From DASRAJ01 sp039920305 (GTDB lineage Bacteria; Bacteroidota; Bacteroidia; Chitinophagales; UBA10324): DNA of 29,966 nucleotides. A program made the position numbers and the translations under genes. The stretch spans positions 1-29,966 of the forward strand of contig JBDSEA010000012.1 of the NCBI GenBank assembly GCA_039920305.1. The letters run 5' to 3'. Shown here in pieces: positions 18,512 to 27,694 of the stretch (position 1 is its first letter; each line of letters opens with the position of its first letter). Below the pieces are notes generated by a model that worked only from the letters and a program-made list of their open reading frames with translations, ran no database searches and was not told where the DNA came from.

Positions 18512-18649
18512 TCAACCAATCCATTTTACAATTAACCAAACGATGATTCCAACAAAAAAGAGCCCAACTACGATTGTATTGATATGAAGATCGTACCTTT
18601 TTTTTTGGCAATGTATGGGCTGGATACTGAACATTCCCTTTGCCGACAT
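18512..18649 (-). CDS. possible 45-residue single-pass membrane protein
   Basis: ATG 18649 to TGA 18512, 45 residues; an internal ATG at 18634 preceded by AAAGGGA would give 40. A polar, basic N-terminal half (IHCQKKRYDLHINT) leads into one hydrophobic helix (VVGLFFVGIIVWLIVKW) ending KWIG, just before the stop. The positive-inside charge pattern, two tryptophans at the helix end and the purine-rich site before the internal ATG favour a real small membrane protein. It lies on the strand opposite to its neighbours, in an otherwise empty 360-base stretch. Family unknown. Confidence 0.4.
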   Translation of the reverse strand: MSAKGMFSIQPIHCQKKRYDLHINTIVVGLFFVGIIVWLIVKWIG

Positions 18650-18721
18650 TCGCAAAATCTGCCAGCATTATTAATGTATAGAAATTCTCTTTACTCTTTC
18701 ATAGGGAGGTTAGCAGAAATG

Positions 18722-18728
18722 TAACTTG
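18722..18728 (+). promoter_or_regulatory. possible -7 box TAACTTG
   Basis: TAACTTG lies 46 bases before the ATG at 18775 and resembles the TAnnTTTG box but is one base short. No TTG element lies at the right distance. Very tentative. Confidence 0.2.
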
Positions 18729-18774
18729 CGTGAATTCGAGAAATAAGCATCCTAACTTTACAAAAACAAATATT

Positions 18775-20418
18775 ATGCGACGGATTCTGCTCTATTCACT
18801 CGTTTTGCTTCCTGCAATAAGCAATGCACAACCCATCACTTTTCAACAGGCACTGAATTTTGATTCATCTGCTACCGAAGCCGACATCATCAAGCCTACC
18901 AATGATGGCGGGTATGTACTTGCAGGTGTAACCAGCCTCGGTGGAAGCAGCGAATCATTTCTTTCAAAATATAATTCGAGCGGTGAAATTGAATGGACCA
19001 GAATATTTTATGACCAGCAATCACACGTAAGTAAAATCGGGATTAATGACACTGAAATTTATTGCAACCAGTTTTTACGGTTTTTGGTAACAACCGACGA
19101 TGGGTTTCTTTTCGGAGGTGGAATTGACTCCTCAGTCTTTATCACCTACCCAAATGGTGTCACCGTTGGCTCGGACTTCACAAAAATGTTTGCCATTCTT
19201 ACCGATGGAAACGGGAATCTTTCCTGGTCAAAAAAATTCAGGGCAAGTGACAACACATTTGGTGAAGATGCGATACAGACTTCTGATGGGAATTTCATTC
19301 TTGCAGGATCAGTAAACCAAACGCTCTCTGTTCTGCGTGATATTATCCTCATTAAGATTGACATCCCTGGAAATATAATATGGTCAAACAGCTATGGTGG
19401 AAGCTTTGATGAAGGCATCGCACATTTGATTGAAGTTTCACCTGTACATCTTATGCTTTGCGGTACAACTGAAAGTTTTTCAAATAACCAGGATATCTAT
19501 GCACTGAGCCTTGACAGTGCCGGACAGTTATCCTGGTCAAAGAATTACGGCTCAACAGGTTTTGATTACGGGAAAGGATTGGTTGCAGCCAATGAGCAGG
19601 GTTATTATTTTTTTGGAAATGCCGGGGCAGGCAATCCCTCCTACATCGCACTGATAAAAACAGACAGCGCCGGAACAATTCAATGGGCAAACACCTATGG
19701 CAATTTTCTTTTTGATGGCCCTCAGGATATTTTCAAAACCATTGATAACAAGCTCATTATTCTTGTAAATCATTACTCCTCAGATTATGACGGTCTTGCC
19801 TGTGAGGTTGATGATGCAGGAAATTCCGGCAGCGGATTCCTCTATGGCAAGACGGGCAACAGTAATAATGATTTTATCACTTCACTTCTTCCCCGGGAAA
19901 ACGGATTTCTACTTGCCGGAACTACCAACAGCTTCAGCGGAAACCAATATTTCAACCAGGCATATCTTCTTCAAACGCACGATGGTTTAATGTCTGATTG
20001 CTTTTACGATTCTGTTAGTTACAGTCCTTCATCCGTTGTGCTTACTGAAAATTCAGCTGCCACTCTCGTCACTTCAATGGACGCAATTGACTATGAAATG
20101 TTTGTTACGGTTTTGGATTCAACTCTGATTGCAGATACACTTTGCTTTTCGATTGCCACAAATGTTACCACCCTCCCGAAACCAAATTTAACTTCCGTTT
20201 TCCCTAACCCTTCTGATGATCACCTCACGGTCAATAGCTTGTTTCCAATTTTACAAATAAATTGCTTCAATCAGCTTGGCGAAATTATCTTTTCAAAAGA
20301 ACAGCATTCAGAAAATAATATTTCTATTCAGACCACCGAGTTGCCGCAAGGGGTTTATTTGCTGGAGACAATCACTACTGAGGGAAATTATTACCAGCAG
20401 ATCAGTATCGTGCACTGA
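18775..20418 (+). CDS. T9SS-sorted secreted protein with delta-propeller-like repeats
   Basis: 547 residues from the ATG at 18775, which opens into a signal peptide (MRRILLYSLVLLPAISNAQ); the in-frame GTG at 18730 adds only a polar extension. Residues ~40-400 contain repeats of the type DGGYVLAG..S..SFLSKYNSSGEIEWTR, DGNFILAGS.., YGGSFDEG, IQWANTYG and NGFLLAGT. These are typical of Bacteroidota propeller proteins that read as repeated query-result-like blades. The C-terminus is a T9SS type A domain (VFPNPSDDHLTV, FNQLGEIIFSK, LPQGVYLLE). It shares no PKD cassette with the cluster at 1-6066. Ligand or function unknown. Confidence 0.88.
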   Translation: MRRILLYSLVLLPAISNAQPITFQQALNFDSSATEADIIKPTNDGGYVLAGVTSLGGSSESFLSKYNSSGEIEWTRIFYDQQSHVSKIGINDTEIYCNQFLRFLVTTDDGFLFGGGIDSSVFITYPNGVTVGSDFTKMFAILTDGNGNLSWSKKFRASDNTFGEDAIQTSDGNFILAGSVNQTLSVLRDIILIKIDIPGNIIWSNSYGGSFDEGIAHLIEVSPVHLMLCGTTESFSNNQDIYALSLDSAGQLSWSKNYGSTGFDYGKGLVAANEQGYYFFGNAGAGNPSYIALIKTDSAGTIQWANTYGNFLFDGPQDIFKTIDNKLIILVNHYSSDYDGLACEVDDAGNSGSGFLYGKTGNSNNDFITSLLPRENGFLLAGTTNSFSGNQYFNQAYLLQTHDGLMSDCFYDSVSYSPSSVVLTENSAATLVTSMDAIDYEMFVTVLDSTLIADTLCFSIATNVTTLPKPNLTSVFPNPSDDHLTVNSLFPILQINCFNQLGEIIFSKEQHSENNISIQTTELPQGVYLLETITTEGNYYQQISIVH

Positions 20419-20502
20419 AAATGATTTTCCCGCCAGCGTATCTTATGCTTTAAATCTTTCGTCTTAACTCTATTATTTACGCCCTTAACTTAACCGTTTC
20501 AC

Positions 20503-21273
20503 TTGCGCATTCACCTTTTTGAATTTGAAGATCAGCACTGGTTTCCGCAGGTGATTCGTGAAGGTATGATGGATTACCTGCGGCACATGATCTCCTGGCT
20601 GAAATTTTACAAGCCTTGTGCCCCACTTATAAAACAGATTCTTGAGCAAACTTCAGGAACCCTTATCGTAGATCTTTGTGCCGGTGGAGGCGGAGGCATT
20701 TTGAAAATGAAGAAATACCTGGATGAGCTGAACTGCCATCCGGAAATTTTTCTTTCTGATCTTTATCCGAATGTGAAAACTTATGAAGCTCTAAAGCTAA
20801 GTACCGGGGGCAAAATCGATTTCATTACTACCCCAGTAAATGCGCTCGATGTACCTTCAGATCTTAATGCGATGAGGATAATATTTTCGGCGTTCCATCA
20901 TTTCAAACCCGCGCAAGCCAGGAAGATATTACATGATGCAGCAATAAAAAATGTATCCATTGGAATTTTTGATTCAGGAACTACAGGATGGTGGAATATT
21001 TTACTATTGATTCTTCTTCAGCCACTTTCATTTCTCCTGCTTACTCCTTTCTTCAGACCCTTTCGATGGAGCAGGCTGTTTTTCACATACCTCATACCAC
21101 TGATACCACTTTGCACATTATGGGATGGAAGTGTTTCTATTCTGCGATTCTATTCAGAGAAAGAGATGAAACAGCTTGTTTCAGAAACCGGAAATGAAAA
21201 ATATCAATGGAACACAGGTCATGTAAGAAACAGGATTGGGGTGCGGGTTAATTATATCATTGGTTATAATTAA
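20503..21273 (+). CDS. class I SAM-dependent methyltransferase, membrane-associated
   Basis: 256 residues. The TTG at 20503 is chosen because the N-terminus RIHLFEFEDQHWFPQVIREGM fits what I recall of related Bacteroidota proteins, and an in-frame stop at 20491 leaves no room for a longer one; the first ATG (20566) would remove this part. SAM-binding motif I is IVDLCAGGGGG (~53-63), an acidic motif II follows (IFLSDLYPN), and a post-motif FSAFHHF segment is seen near 127. Two hydrophobic stretches (~158-178 and ~190-205) suggest membrane contact, unusual for soluble class I enzymes. The methyl acceptor is unknown. It is convergent with the efflux adaptor gene, 60 bases away. Confidence 0.8.
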   Translation: MRIHLFEFEDQHWFPQVIREGMMDYLRHMISWLKFYKPCAPLIKQILEQTSGTLIVDLCAGGGGGILKMKKYLDELNCHPEIFLSDLYPNVKTYEALKLSTGGKIDFITTPVNALDVPSDLNAMRIIFSAFHHFKPAQARKILHDAAIKNVSIGIFDSGTTGWWNILLLILLQPLSFLLLTPFFRPFRWSRLFFTYLIPLIPLCTLWDGSVSILRFYSEKEMKQLVSETGNEKYQWNTGHVRNRIGVRVNYIIGYN

Positions 21274-21333
21274 ATATAGCAACCTGTGAAATCTTAAAAA
21301 TTTTTCCGGGCACCGGTTTCTGAATAAATGCTT

Positions 21334-22605
21334 CTACTCTTCCTCTTCTGTACCTTTATTCATTTCAGAAAGCAATGCATATGCTCCCTTGATTACAACC
21401 CGCGCATCATCCTCAACATCTTCAGAAAGGGTGATAGCAGTAAATCCCATATCACTGGCACCCACGGTTACAGCGATCTTGCGAAATGTATTTTCATCAC
21501 CGAGTTCTTCTTTTACCTCCTTGCCTTCATCAATATTGTGATCATGCGGCACCTGCGGATGTGTATGATCCGCAATGAAAATGATATGCTCATCACCCTG
21601 TGAAACGACTGCTTCATCAGGAATGGATAATGTACTGTCATTATTGATAATAATTCTGGCTTCCACATACATCCCCGGCAACATGATTCCATTGGGATTC
21701 TGAATTTTTGCGTGTGCAATGATGGCTTGTGTGTGGATGTCAAATTCCTTGTCAATAGCAAACACTGTTGCAAGGTACTGTTGCTTTTCGTCGACTGAGT
21801 TTGTAAAGGTGAAACTAACTTTCTGGCCAATTGAAATTTTGCGCACATCCTTTTCAAATAACTGCAGGTCAATGTGTAAATCCTTGTTGTTGATGATCTC
21901 AAAGAGCATGGTATTGGGTTCTGCAAAAGTTCCGATATTGGTCATAATTTTCTGTACGTACCCACTGATCGGAGAAGTAATTGTCAGGTGCGAAATGATT
22001 TTTCCATTTTTCAATTGCTCCGTGTTAATATTCAGCAACTGTAATTTTGCTTTCAATGCATGGTCTTTGGCTACCATCGCATTGTAATCTGCCTCGGTCT
22101 GCTGAAATTGTTTTTGTGAAGTGATATTATCTTTCTGAAGTGTTTTCTGCCTTTCATAATCTGCCCCGGTAAAACCAAGATGCGAGGCATTTTCCAGGTA
22201 GTCCTGCTGGAGCTGAATAATATCAGGATTTTCGATAAGCGCAAGTAAAGTTCCTTTTGAAACAAGCTGACCAGTGCTGACTTTTATTTCTTTCACAATT
22301 CCACCGAAAGGAGCGCTAACAGAAGCCTTATTTTGTGGCGGAAGGGATAACCTTCCCATAGTTTTTACTGAAGTAGAGAGGTTCCGGTATTCCATCTTAC
22401 CCAATTCAATACCCGCTGATTTGAATTGCAGTTGCGTTAGAATAATTTCGTCGGGAACTGCTTTTTCAGTTGAAATATCATCTTCTTTCATTTCATCTTC
22501 CGGCTCATTGCCGCAGGAAAACAGAAACATAAGAATAGACATAAAGAGAAATAAATGGAAAACTGAAAATTTGAAACTCAACAAATGATAATTATGCATT
22601 TTCAT
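21334..22605 (-). CDS. RND efflux periplasmic adaptor subunit (CusB/CzcB type), lipoprotein
   Basis: 423 residues. A lipobox MFLFSC puts the acylated cysteine at C31 after a hydrophobic signal, so it is a periplasmic lipoprotein. It has a split biotinyl-lipoyl-like domain (VSAPFGGIVKEIKVSTGQLVSKG and LTITSPISGYVQKIM), a helical hairpin between the halves (LQQDYLENASHL to ALKAKLQLLNI), then beta-barrel and membrane-proximal domains (VSFTFTNSV, GMYVEARIII, IPDEAVV). It connects the inner-membrane pump to an outer-membrane channel. Odd feature: a His/acid-rich insertion (ADHTHPQVPHDHNIDEGKE, ~343-361) in the membrane-proximal part, a likely metal-binding loop. It lies 21 bases downstream of the pump gene in one operon. 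Confidence 0.93.
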   Translation of the reverse strand: MKMHNYHLLSFKFSVFHLFLFMSILMFLFSCGNEPEDEMKEDDISTEKAVPDEIILTQLQFKSAGIELGKMEYRNLSTSVKTMGRLSLPPQNKASVSAPFGGIVKEIKVSTGQLVSKGTLLALIENPDIIQLQQDYLENASHLGFTGADYERQKTLQKDNITSQKQFQQTEADYNAMVAKDHALKAKLQLLNINTEQLKNGKIISHLTITSPISGYVQKIMTNIGTFAEPNTMLFEIINNKDLHIDLQLFEKDVRKISIGQKVSFTFTNSVDEKQQYLATVFAIDKEFDIHTQAIIAHAKIQNPNGIMLPGMYVEARIIINNDSTLSIPDEAVVSQGDEHIIFIADHTHPQVPHDHNIDEGKEVKEELGDENTFRKIAVTVGASDMGFTAITLSEDVEDDARVVIKGAYALLSEMNKGTEEEE

Positions 22606-22626
22606 TTTTTATAAAGTTTCCCTTGG

Positions 22627-25600
22627 TTAATTAATTGCATACTGTAGTTTTGATATGGTACAATCAGAAAAAATCCGGCGTGATTGTTCCATTTGCACCT
22701 GTTGAAATACCCGAAGGATAATGAACAGAAAGACGATTACTAAAAGAAATCCGGATAACAAAACTTTGTTAATCCTAACCCTCCGGTTAAAGAAACTATA
22801 CAAAACCGGTAATACAATTAAGGTTAGAAGAGTTGATGAAATCAATCCTCCTATTACGACTGTTGCAAGTGGCTTTTGAACTTCACTGCCTGGTGAATTG
22901 CTTAATGCCATAGGAAGAAAACCCAGTGATGCAACTGCTGCTGTTGCAATTACCGGCCTTAAGCGCGCCCTGGTTCCTTTGATGATAATTTGAATTATGT
23001 TTTCATCTGCTTGTGTATTTAAGCGATTGAAATATGATATCAACACAATACCATTTAATACTGCTACTCCGAACAATGCGATGAAGCCAACACCGGCACT
23101 AATGCTGAAATTCATTCCTCTCAACCACAATGCAAGTATTCCTCCTATTGCTGAAAAAGGAATGGCTGTAAAAATTATTAGTGTCTCGGAAAGTGAGCGG
23201 AAAGTGAAAAAGAGCATGAGTAAAATAAGAAACAAGGCAACAGGTAATGCTATGCTCAACCGTTTGGTTGCTTCCTGCAAATTTTGAAATTGTCCGCCAT
23301 AGGTAATATAATAGCCGGGCGGTAATTTCAACCTGGCATCCAATACACTGCTTATATCATTCACCACACTTTGTACATCGCGACCCCGTGTATTCAGACC
23401 TACATATATTCTTCGCTGTGCATCCTCCCTTGAGATTTCGACAGGACCAGCTTTGAAAGTAACATCAGCTACCTGCTCGAGCGTAATCTGGCTTCCGTTA
23501 TCAATCGGTATAAATAAATTTCTGACACTTTCAATGTCATTGCGATGCTCCGCATCCAGTTTCACAATAAGATCAAACCTTTTTTCACCCTCATATACAA
23601 TGCCGGCAGACGCTCCTGCAAATGCAGTATTTACCGTGGCATTTAAATCATCCACGTTTAATCCATACTGGGCCATTCTTCCACGGTTGTAGCTAACAAC
23701 AATTTCAGGCATCCCGGTTACCTGCTCAACTTTTATTGATGCAATGCCCCCGATGTTTTTTATCAGTACCTGCGTCTCGTTTGCTTTTTGATTGAGGATG
23801 GTTAAATCCTCACCGAAAATTTTTATTGCTACATCTGATTTGATACCAGCAATCATTTCATTGAAGCGCATTTGAATAGGTTGCTGGAATTCTCCACTGA
23901 AACCCGGAACAGCTTTTAAAGCATCCTCCATTTTCTCTGCTAATTCTTCCTGTGTTGCTGCACTTGTCCATTGCTTCCTATCCCTGAGTATGATCATGAT
24001 ATCACCGGTTTCTATCGGCATGGGATCCGTGGGTATTTCCCCTGTTCCAATTTTCGACACAACCTGCACAACTTCCGGAAATTGTGCTTTTAAAATTTGC
24101 TCAACCTGTGTAAATGTCCTGATCGTTTGGTTGACTGAACTGCCCTGCATGATCCGGGCTTCTACCGCAAAATCACCTTCCTGTAATGTTGGAATGAACT
24201 CGCCGCCAAGACTCATAAAAATAAAAATACTGATCGCAAGCAATCCCGCTGCCAAAGCAATGGTGGTTTTACGAAACCGGAGAGCCATGCGTAATACAGG
24301 CTCGTAGAGCTGTTGTATTGCATGAATGATCTTATCTGCAATGGTTATTTTGTCCTTTATATTTCTTGAAATGAAGGCTGCACTCATCATGGGTACATAA
24401 GTGAGGGAGAGCAGTAAGGCCCCAATCAAAGCAAAACCTACAGTTTGTGCCATGGGCCGAAACATTTTACCCTCAATTCCAACTAAAGTGAGAATAGGCA
24501 AATAGACAATCAGAATGATAATTACCCCGAATACCGCTGGCCGGATAATCTTAACAGAAGTTTTTTCAATCTCTGCATCCATTTCTTTTTTTGTGAGGAT
24601 ACTGCTTTTAAAATCTGAGTGCAGGTGATGTAAAACCGATTCAACAATAATTACCGCACCATCCACGATTAAACCGAAATCAAGCGCTCCCATACTCATT
24701 AAATTGGCAGTAATGCCGAAAATGTTCATCATGATCACTGCAAACAACATCGAAAGGGGGATGACGGATGCCACTATTAATCCTGCACGAAAGTTGCCCA
24801 GCAATAAAACCAAAACGAATACTACAATCAATGCCCCTTCTATTAAATTTCGACTTACGGTTGAAGTTGTTTTGCCGATCAATCTGCTGCGGTCAATAAA
24901 GGGTTCAATCGTTACACCTTCAGGTAGTGATTTTTCAATTTGGGTGATGCGCTTCTTCACATTTGCAATAACATCTTTTGAGTTCTCCCCCTTCATCATC
25001 AACACGATCCCGCCTGTTACCTCACCTTCACCATTCCTGGTGAGTGCGCCGTACCGGTTAGCTGCAGTGAATTGAACAACAGCAATATCCCGGATCAACA
25101 CAGGCATGCCATCGGTGTTCTTAACGACAATATTTTCAATGTCTGAAACTGTTTTTACCAATCCCTCAGCCCTTATAAAATATAGTGACGGTCCTTTTTC
25201 AATATAGCTTCCACCCGTACTGTTGTTATTTTTTTGGAGCGCTTCAAATACTTCAGTAATGGTGATGTTCATGCTCCGCAACTTGTCAGGGTTGAGGGAT
25301 ACATCGTATTGTTTCAGCTGACCGCCTAAGCTGCTGATGTCTGCAACACCTTTAACTCCCATTAGCTGCCTTCGCACAATCCAGTCCTGGATGGTACGCA
25401 AGTCCATGGCATTGTACTTTTCTTCAAAGCCGGGTTTGGTGTGCAGCACATATTGATAGATTTCACCCAGGCCGGTAGTGTTTGGAGCAATTTCAGGCTT
25501 ACCGAATTTCTCAGGTATATCCTTACTTGAAACACTTAGTTTTTCCCCTACAAGCTGACGGGCAAAGTAACTATCCACATCATCATTAAACACCACAGTA

Positions 25601-25884
25601 ACCACTGACAAACCGAAGCGGCTGATGCTTCTCACTTCAGTTACCCGCTGAAGGTTTGCCATGGTCTGTTCAATCGGAAAGGTGATAAATTGTTCTACTT
25701 CCTGAGCAGCAAGGCTGGGTGACCAGGTGATAATATTCACCTGGTTGGTGGTTATATCCGGTAAGGCATCAACTGAAAGACGACTAAGGGAATAAATACC
25801 AAAACCAGTCAGTAATAATGTAAGAAGGCCGATTACAAGTTTATTCTTTATACTGAATGCAATGATCTGGTCAATCATTTTCAC
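22627..25884 (-). CDS. heavy-metal efflux RND pump, CzcA type
   Basis: 1085 residues. The inner-membrane trimeric proton antiporter layout is complete: first helix, porter loop, helices 2-6, helix 7, second porter loop, helices 8-12. Helix 4 carries LDFGLIVDGAVIIVES, which places the proton-relay acids at D402, D408 and E415. This is the arrangement of CzcA (divalent Zn/Co/Cd exporters); CusA lacks the first aspartate. Substrate is therefore predicted as a divalent metal, not Cu(I)/Ag(I), though I cannot exclude others. After the expected end (VLPVLYSFFNRR) a ~45-residue tail adds one more hydrophobic segment. Many Bacteroidota homologues continue there into a fused TolC-like channel; this one stops. 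The adaptor gene follows directly. Confidence 0.95.
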   Translation of the reverse strand: MKMIDQIIAFSIKNKLVIGLLTLLLTGFGIYSLSRLSVDALPDITTNQVNIITWSPSLAAQEVEQFITFPIEQTMANLQRVTEVRSISRFGLSVVTVVFNDDVDSYFARQLVGEKLSVSSKDIPEKFGKPEIAPNTTGLGEIYQYVLHTKPGFEEKYNAMDLRTIQDWIVRRQLMGVKGVADISSLGGQLKQYDVSLNPDKLRSMNITITEVFEALQKNNNSTGGSYIEKGPSLYFIRAEGLVKTVSDIENIVVKNTDGMPVLIRDIAVVQFTAANRYGALTRNGEGEVTGGIVLMMKGENSKDVIANVKKRITQIEKSLPEGVTIEPFIDRSRLIGKTTSTVSRNLIEGALIVVFVLVLLLGNFRAGLIVASVIPLSMLFAVIMMNIFGITANLMSMGALDFGLIVDGAVIIVESVLHHLHSDFKSSILTKKEMDAEIEKTSVKIIRPAVFGVIIILIVYLPILTLVGIEGKMFRPMAQTVGFALIGALLLSLTYVPMMSAAFISRNIKDKITIADKIIHAIQQLYEPVLRMALRFRKTTIALAAGLLAISIFIFMSLGGEFIPTLQEGDFAVEARIMQGSSVNQTIRTFTQVEQILKAQFPEVVQVVSKIGTGEIPTDPMPIETGDIMIILRDRKQWTSAATQEELAEKMEDALKAVPGFSGEFQQPIQMRFNEMIAGIKSDVAIKIFGEDLTILNQKANETQVLIKNIGGIASIKVEQVTGMPEIVVSYNRGRMAQYGLNVDDLNATVNTAFAGASAGIVYEGEKRFDLIVKLDAEHRNDIESVRNLFIPIDNGSQITLEQVADVTFKAGPVEISREDAQRRIYVGLNTRGRDVQSVVNDISSVLDARLKLPPGYYITYGGQFQNLQEATKRLSIALPVALFLILLMLFFTFRSLSETLIIFTAIPFSAIGGILALWLRGMNFSISAGVGFIALFGVAVLNGIVLISYFNRLNTQADENIIQIIIKGTRARLRPVIATAAVASLGFLPMALSNSPGSEVQKPLATVVIGGLISSTLLTLIVLPVLYSFFNRRVRINKVLLSGFLLVIVFLFIILRVFQQVQMEQSRRIFSDCTISKLQYAIN

Positions 25885-26020
25885 TTATTATAGAGTATAT
25901 GAAGATTTAAAAGTGATATTTGAAAACAGAAACCCCCGTGATAATCAAAGGAAAGTGTAAGAAATCTTTCCCGTCAATCGTTCATATACGGGAGAACTAT
26001 CATAAGCAATTACTCAAATG

Positions 26021-26356
26021 TTAAACAAGGCGTGGCGGTTGCCAAAATTCCGAAATATGAGAGAAGGAAAAATTCTTGGTGTAAACTGGATATGCCCGTG
26101 AGGTAAGATTAAAGGGTTTCATTTCATTATTCATCAAGTTCTGCATTTCGAACCCTGCACAACAGGTACAAAGACAGAAGGGACTGCAGTTATCAGCATC
26201 ATTTTCGTGCTGGTGGTGCGGCTTTTCAACTGTCCCGGTTACATTCATGTTCCCGGATATCACATCACCACATGGCATGAGTGAGATAACAATCGTATGA
26301 AGAGCTAATATGATTGCGAAAGGCCGCATAGTGAAGCGTAAAAGTAAATGATTCAT
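26021..26356 (-). CDS. small secreted Cys/His-rich protein (possibly DUF6660)
   Basis: 111 residues; M10 is a possible alternative start (MRPFAIILALHTIVISLMPC). After a signal peptide come a histidine group (H47, H48, H50) and a cysteine cluster C57-x3-C61-x-C63-x-C65-C66, then a C-terminus ending FWQPPRLV. This matches my recollection of a small Bacteroidota family (DUF6660) often beside CusA/CzcA genes; the family name is from memory and not checked. The Cys/His content suggests periplasmic metal binding. It lies 136 bases upstream of the pump gene on the same strand and may belong to the same operon. Confidence 0.75.
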   Translation of the reverse strand: MNHLLLRFTMRPFAIILALHTIVISLMPCGDVISGNMNVTGTVEKPHHQHENDADNCSPFCLCTCCAGFEMQNLMNNEMKPFNLTSRAYPVYTKNFSFSHISEFWQPPRLV

Positions 26357-26357
26357 A

Positions 26358-26371
26358 TATGGTTAACCATA
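26358..26371. promoter_or_regulatory. 14-base perfect palindrome at the start of the Cys/His-rich gene
   Basis: TATGGTTAACCATA ends one base before the ATG at 26356. It is perfectly self-complementary. It could be an operator or a small hairpin over the start region, but may be chance. Confidence 0.3.
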
Positions 26372-26400
26372 GTGATGAATTTTGAGGAATAGTAAGGCTT

Positions 26401-26440
26401 AAACAAAAGCAATCACGCTCCTCACCGGGAGCGTGATTGC
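26401..26440 (-). terminator. strong Rho-independent terminator after the propeller lipoprotein
   Basis: The stem runs from GCAATCACGCTCC (26409-26421) to GGAGCGTGATTGC (26428-26440): 13 uninterrupted pairs, 7 of them G-C. The loop is about 6 bases. On the minus strand it is followed by TTTTGTTT. It sits 29 bases past the stop of the 26470-27630 gene and separates that gene from the efflux group. Confidence 0.85.
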
Positions 26441-26469
26441 TAACTATTGATCTTCTTGAAAAAAAATAT

Positions 26470-27630
26470 TTACCTGTAAGCAGCTAATCCTGATACAGAT
26501 GCTGGTAATCCTTCAACCGAACCGATCATTTCCAGAGTACCATCTGTGTTACGGCTGAATTCATCAATCCCATGATTACCTGCAGTAACGCAATACAAAT
26601 AATTTCCGTTGGTACTGATAAGTGACATGTCGAGCGGCTCCTCATGAGTGGTTGCAGCAATATCATGTACAAGAGTTAAGTTACCTGACATATCAATTGC
26701 ATAAGAAGAGATATTATTCGATCCAGTATTCGAAACGTATGCATACGGAGTGCTTCCTTTGGCTATTACCAGCCAGCAAGCAGCTGTCTGATTATTTTCA
26801 ACAGGACCGCTGACCTGTACTGAGCTAATATTGTTTCCACCAAGGTAGTAATATGATGTAGCAGATGAAAGATGCTCGATGCCCTCCTCGGCATTTGTTA
26901 TAATTACATTTTTATTGTTCATGAAATCAAAGCCAAAGGGTGTTTTGCCAGCCGAAGCTACCCATTGAGGAGCAGAAGCAACTCCACCAGTAACATTATA
27001 AAATGTGAGGCGGCTGGTGGCTTTTTCAGTTACAAGTAATTGATTTCCATTGGGTCTGAATGATATTTGCCCAGGGCCAGCTTCGGTAGTACTTAAGGGC
27101 TGACTGGATCCGGGAATATAGTTGAGTGACCCATTGATATCAATGGTAAAGCCGGCAATATTATCACTTCCGCTATTTACGACATAAACATATTTTCCGT
27201 AAACGGTTAAGCTTACCGGAGTGGTGCCTTCTGATCCATGGGTGCTGCTTAATGCAAGTATCCCTTCAGCATCTACAGTAAAGGATGAAATAGAATTGTC
27301 ACCGGCATTTACAGCAAATAGTAAGGTGTGATCCTCATTAAGCACCAATGATCCCTGTGTACCCAAACCCTCACCTGAGCCACTGCCGCCCGAGGCAAAA
27401 ATGGAATCCAGTGTAAGCGAACCATCAGCGTGCTGTTCATAGGAGTAGATCATATTTAAGTCTGCCTGATTACCCATCGTATAGACGTAACCATCTTGTT
27501 CTAATTTCAGCCCGGTGGAAACAGATGATGGAGTTCCAGCCGGTAAGATGCCCTCATTTTTTGAGCATGAATTAAAAAGTGCAATAAGGGTGGCACCGAG
27601 TGCCAGGCCGGTAAGTTTTAGTTGTTTCAT
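26470..27630 (-). CDS. lactonase-like seven-bladed beta-propeller lipoprotein
   Basis: 386 residues. A signal peptide ends in a lipobox (ALFNSC; acylated cysteine then SKNEG). The rest is a repeated propeller of the 6-phosphogluconolactonase/YncE type: GYVYTMGNQADLNMIYSYEQ, FAVNAGDNSISSFTVD, KYVYVVNSGSDNIAGFTID, AYVSNTGSNNISSYAID and YLYCVTAGNHGIDEF. Homologues with this fold are often annotated lactonase, but extracytoplasmic lipid-anchored forms have no proven lactonase activity, and I see no basis to assign a substrate. It is followed by a strong terminator and preceded by a 114-base gap with an inverted repeat. Confidence 0.85.
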   Translation of the reverse strand: MKQLKLTGLALGATLIALFNSCSKNEGILPAGTPSSVSTGLKLEQDGYVYTMGNQADLNMIYSYEQHADGSLTLDSIFASGGSGSGEGLGTQGSLVLNEDHTLLFAVNAGDNSISSFTVDAEGILALSSTHGSEGTTPVSLTVYGKYVYVVNSGSDNIAGFTIDINGSLNYIPGSSQPLSTTEAGPGQISFRPNGNQLLVTEKATSRLTFYNVTGGVASAPQWVASAGKTPFGFDFMNNKNVIITNAEEGIEHLSSATSYYYLGGNNISSVQVSGPVENNQTAACWLVIAKGSTPYAYVSNTGSNNISSYAIDMSGNLTLVHDIAATTHEEPLDMSLISTNGNYLYCVTAGNHGIDEFSRNTDGTLEMIGSVEGLPASVSGLAAYR

Positions 27631-27694
27631 GATAATGTTTTTTTTTGTTTAAGTGAAAAATGCAATTAAAAATACCTCGTAATAATTAATTTCT

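Noticed and set aside
21296..21322. AT palindrome and CCGG-GCA-CCGG between convergent genes
   Set aside because: The stem is only 4 bp and the AT palindrome alone is not a terminator.
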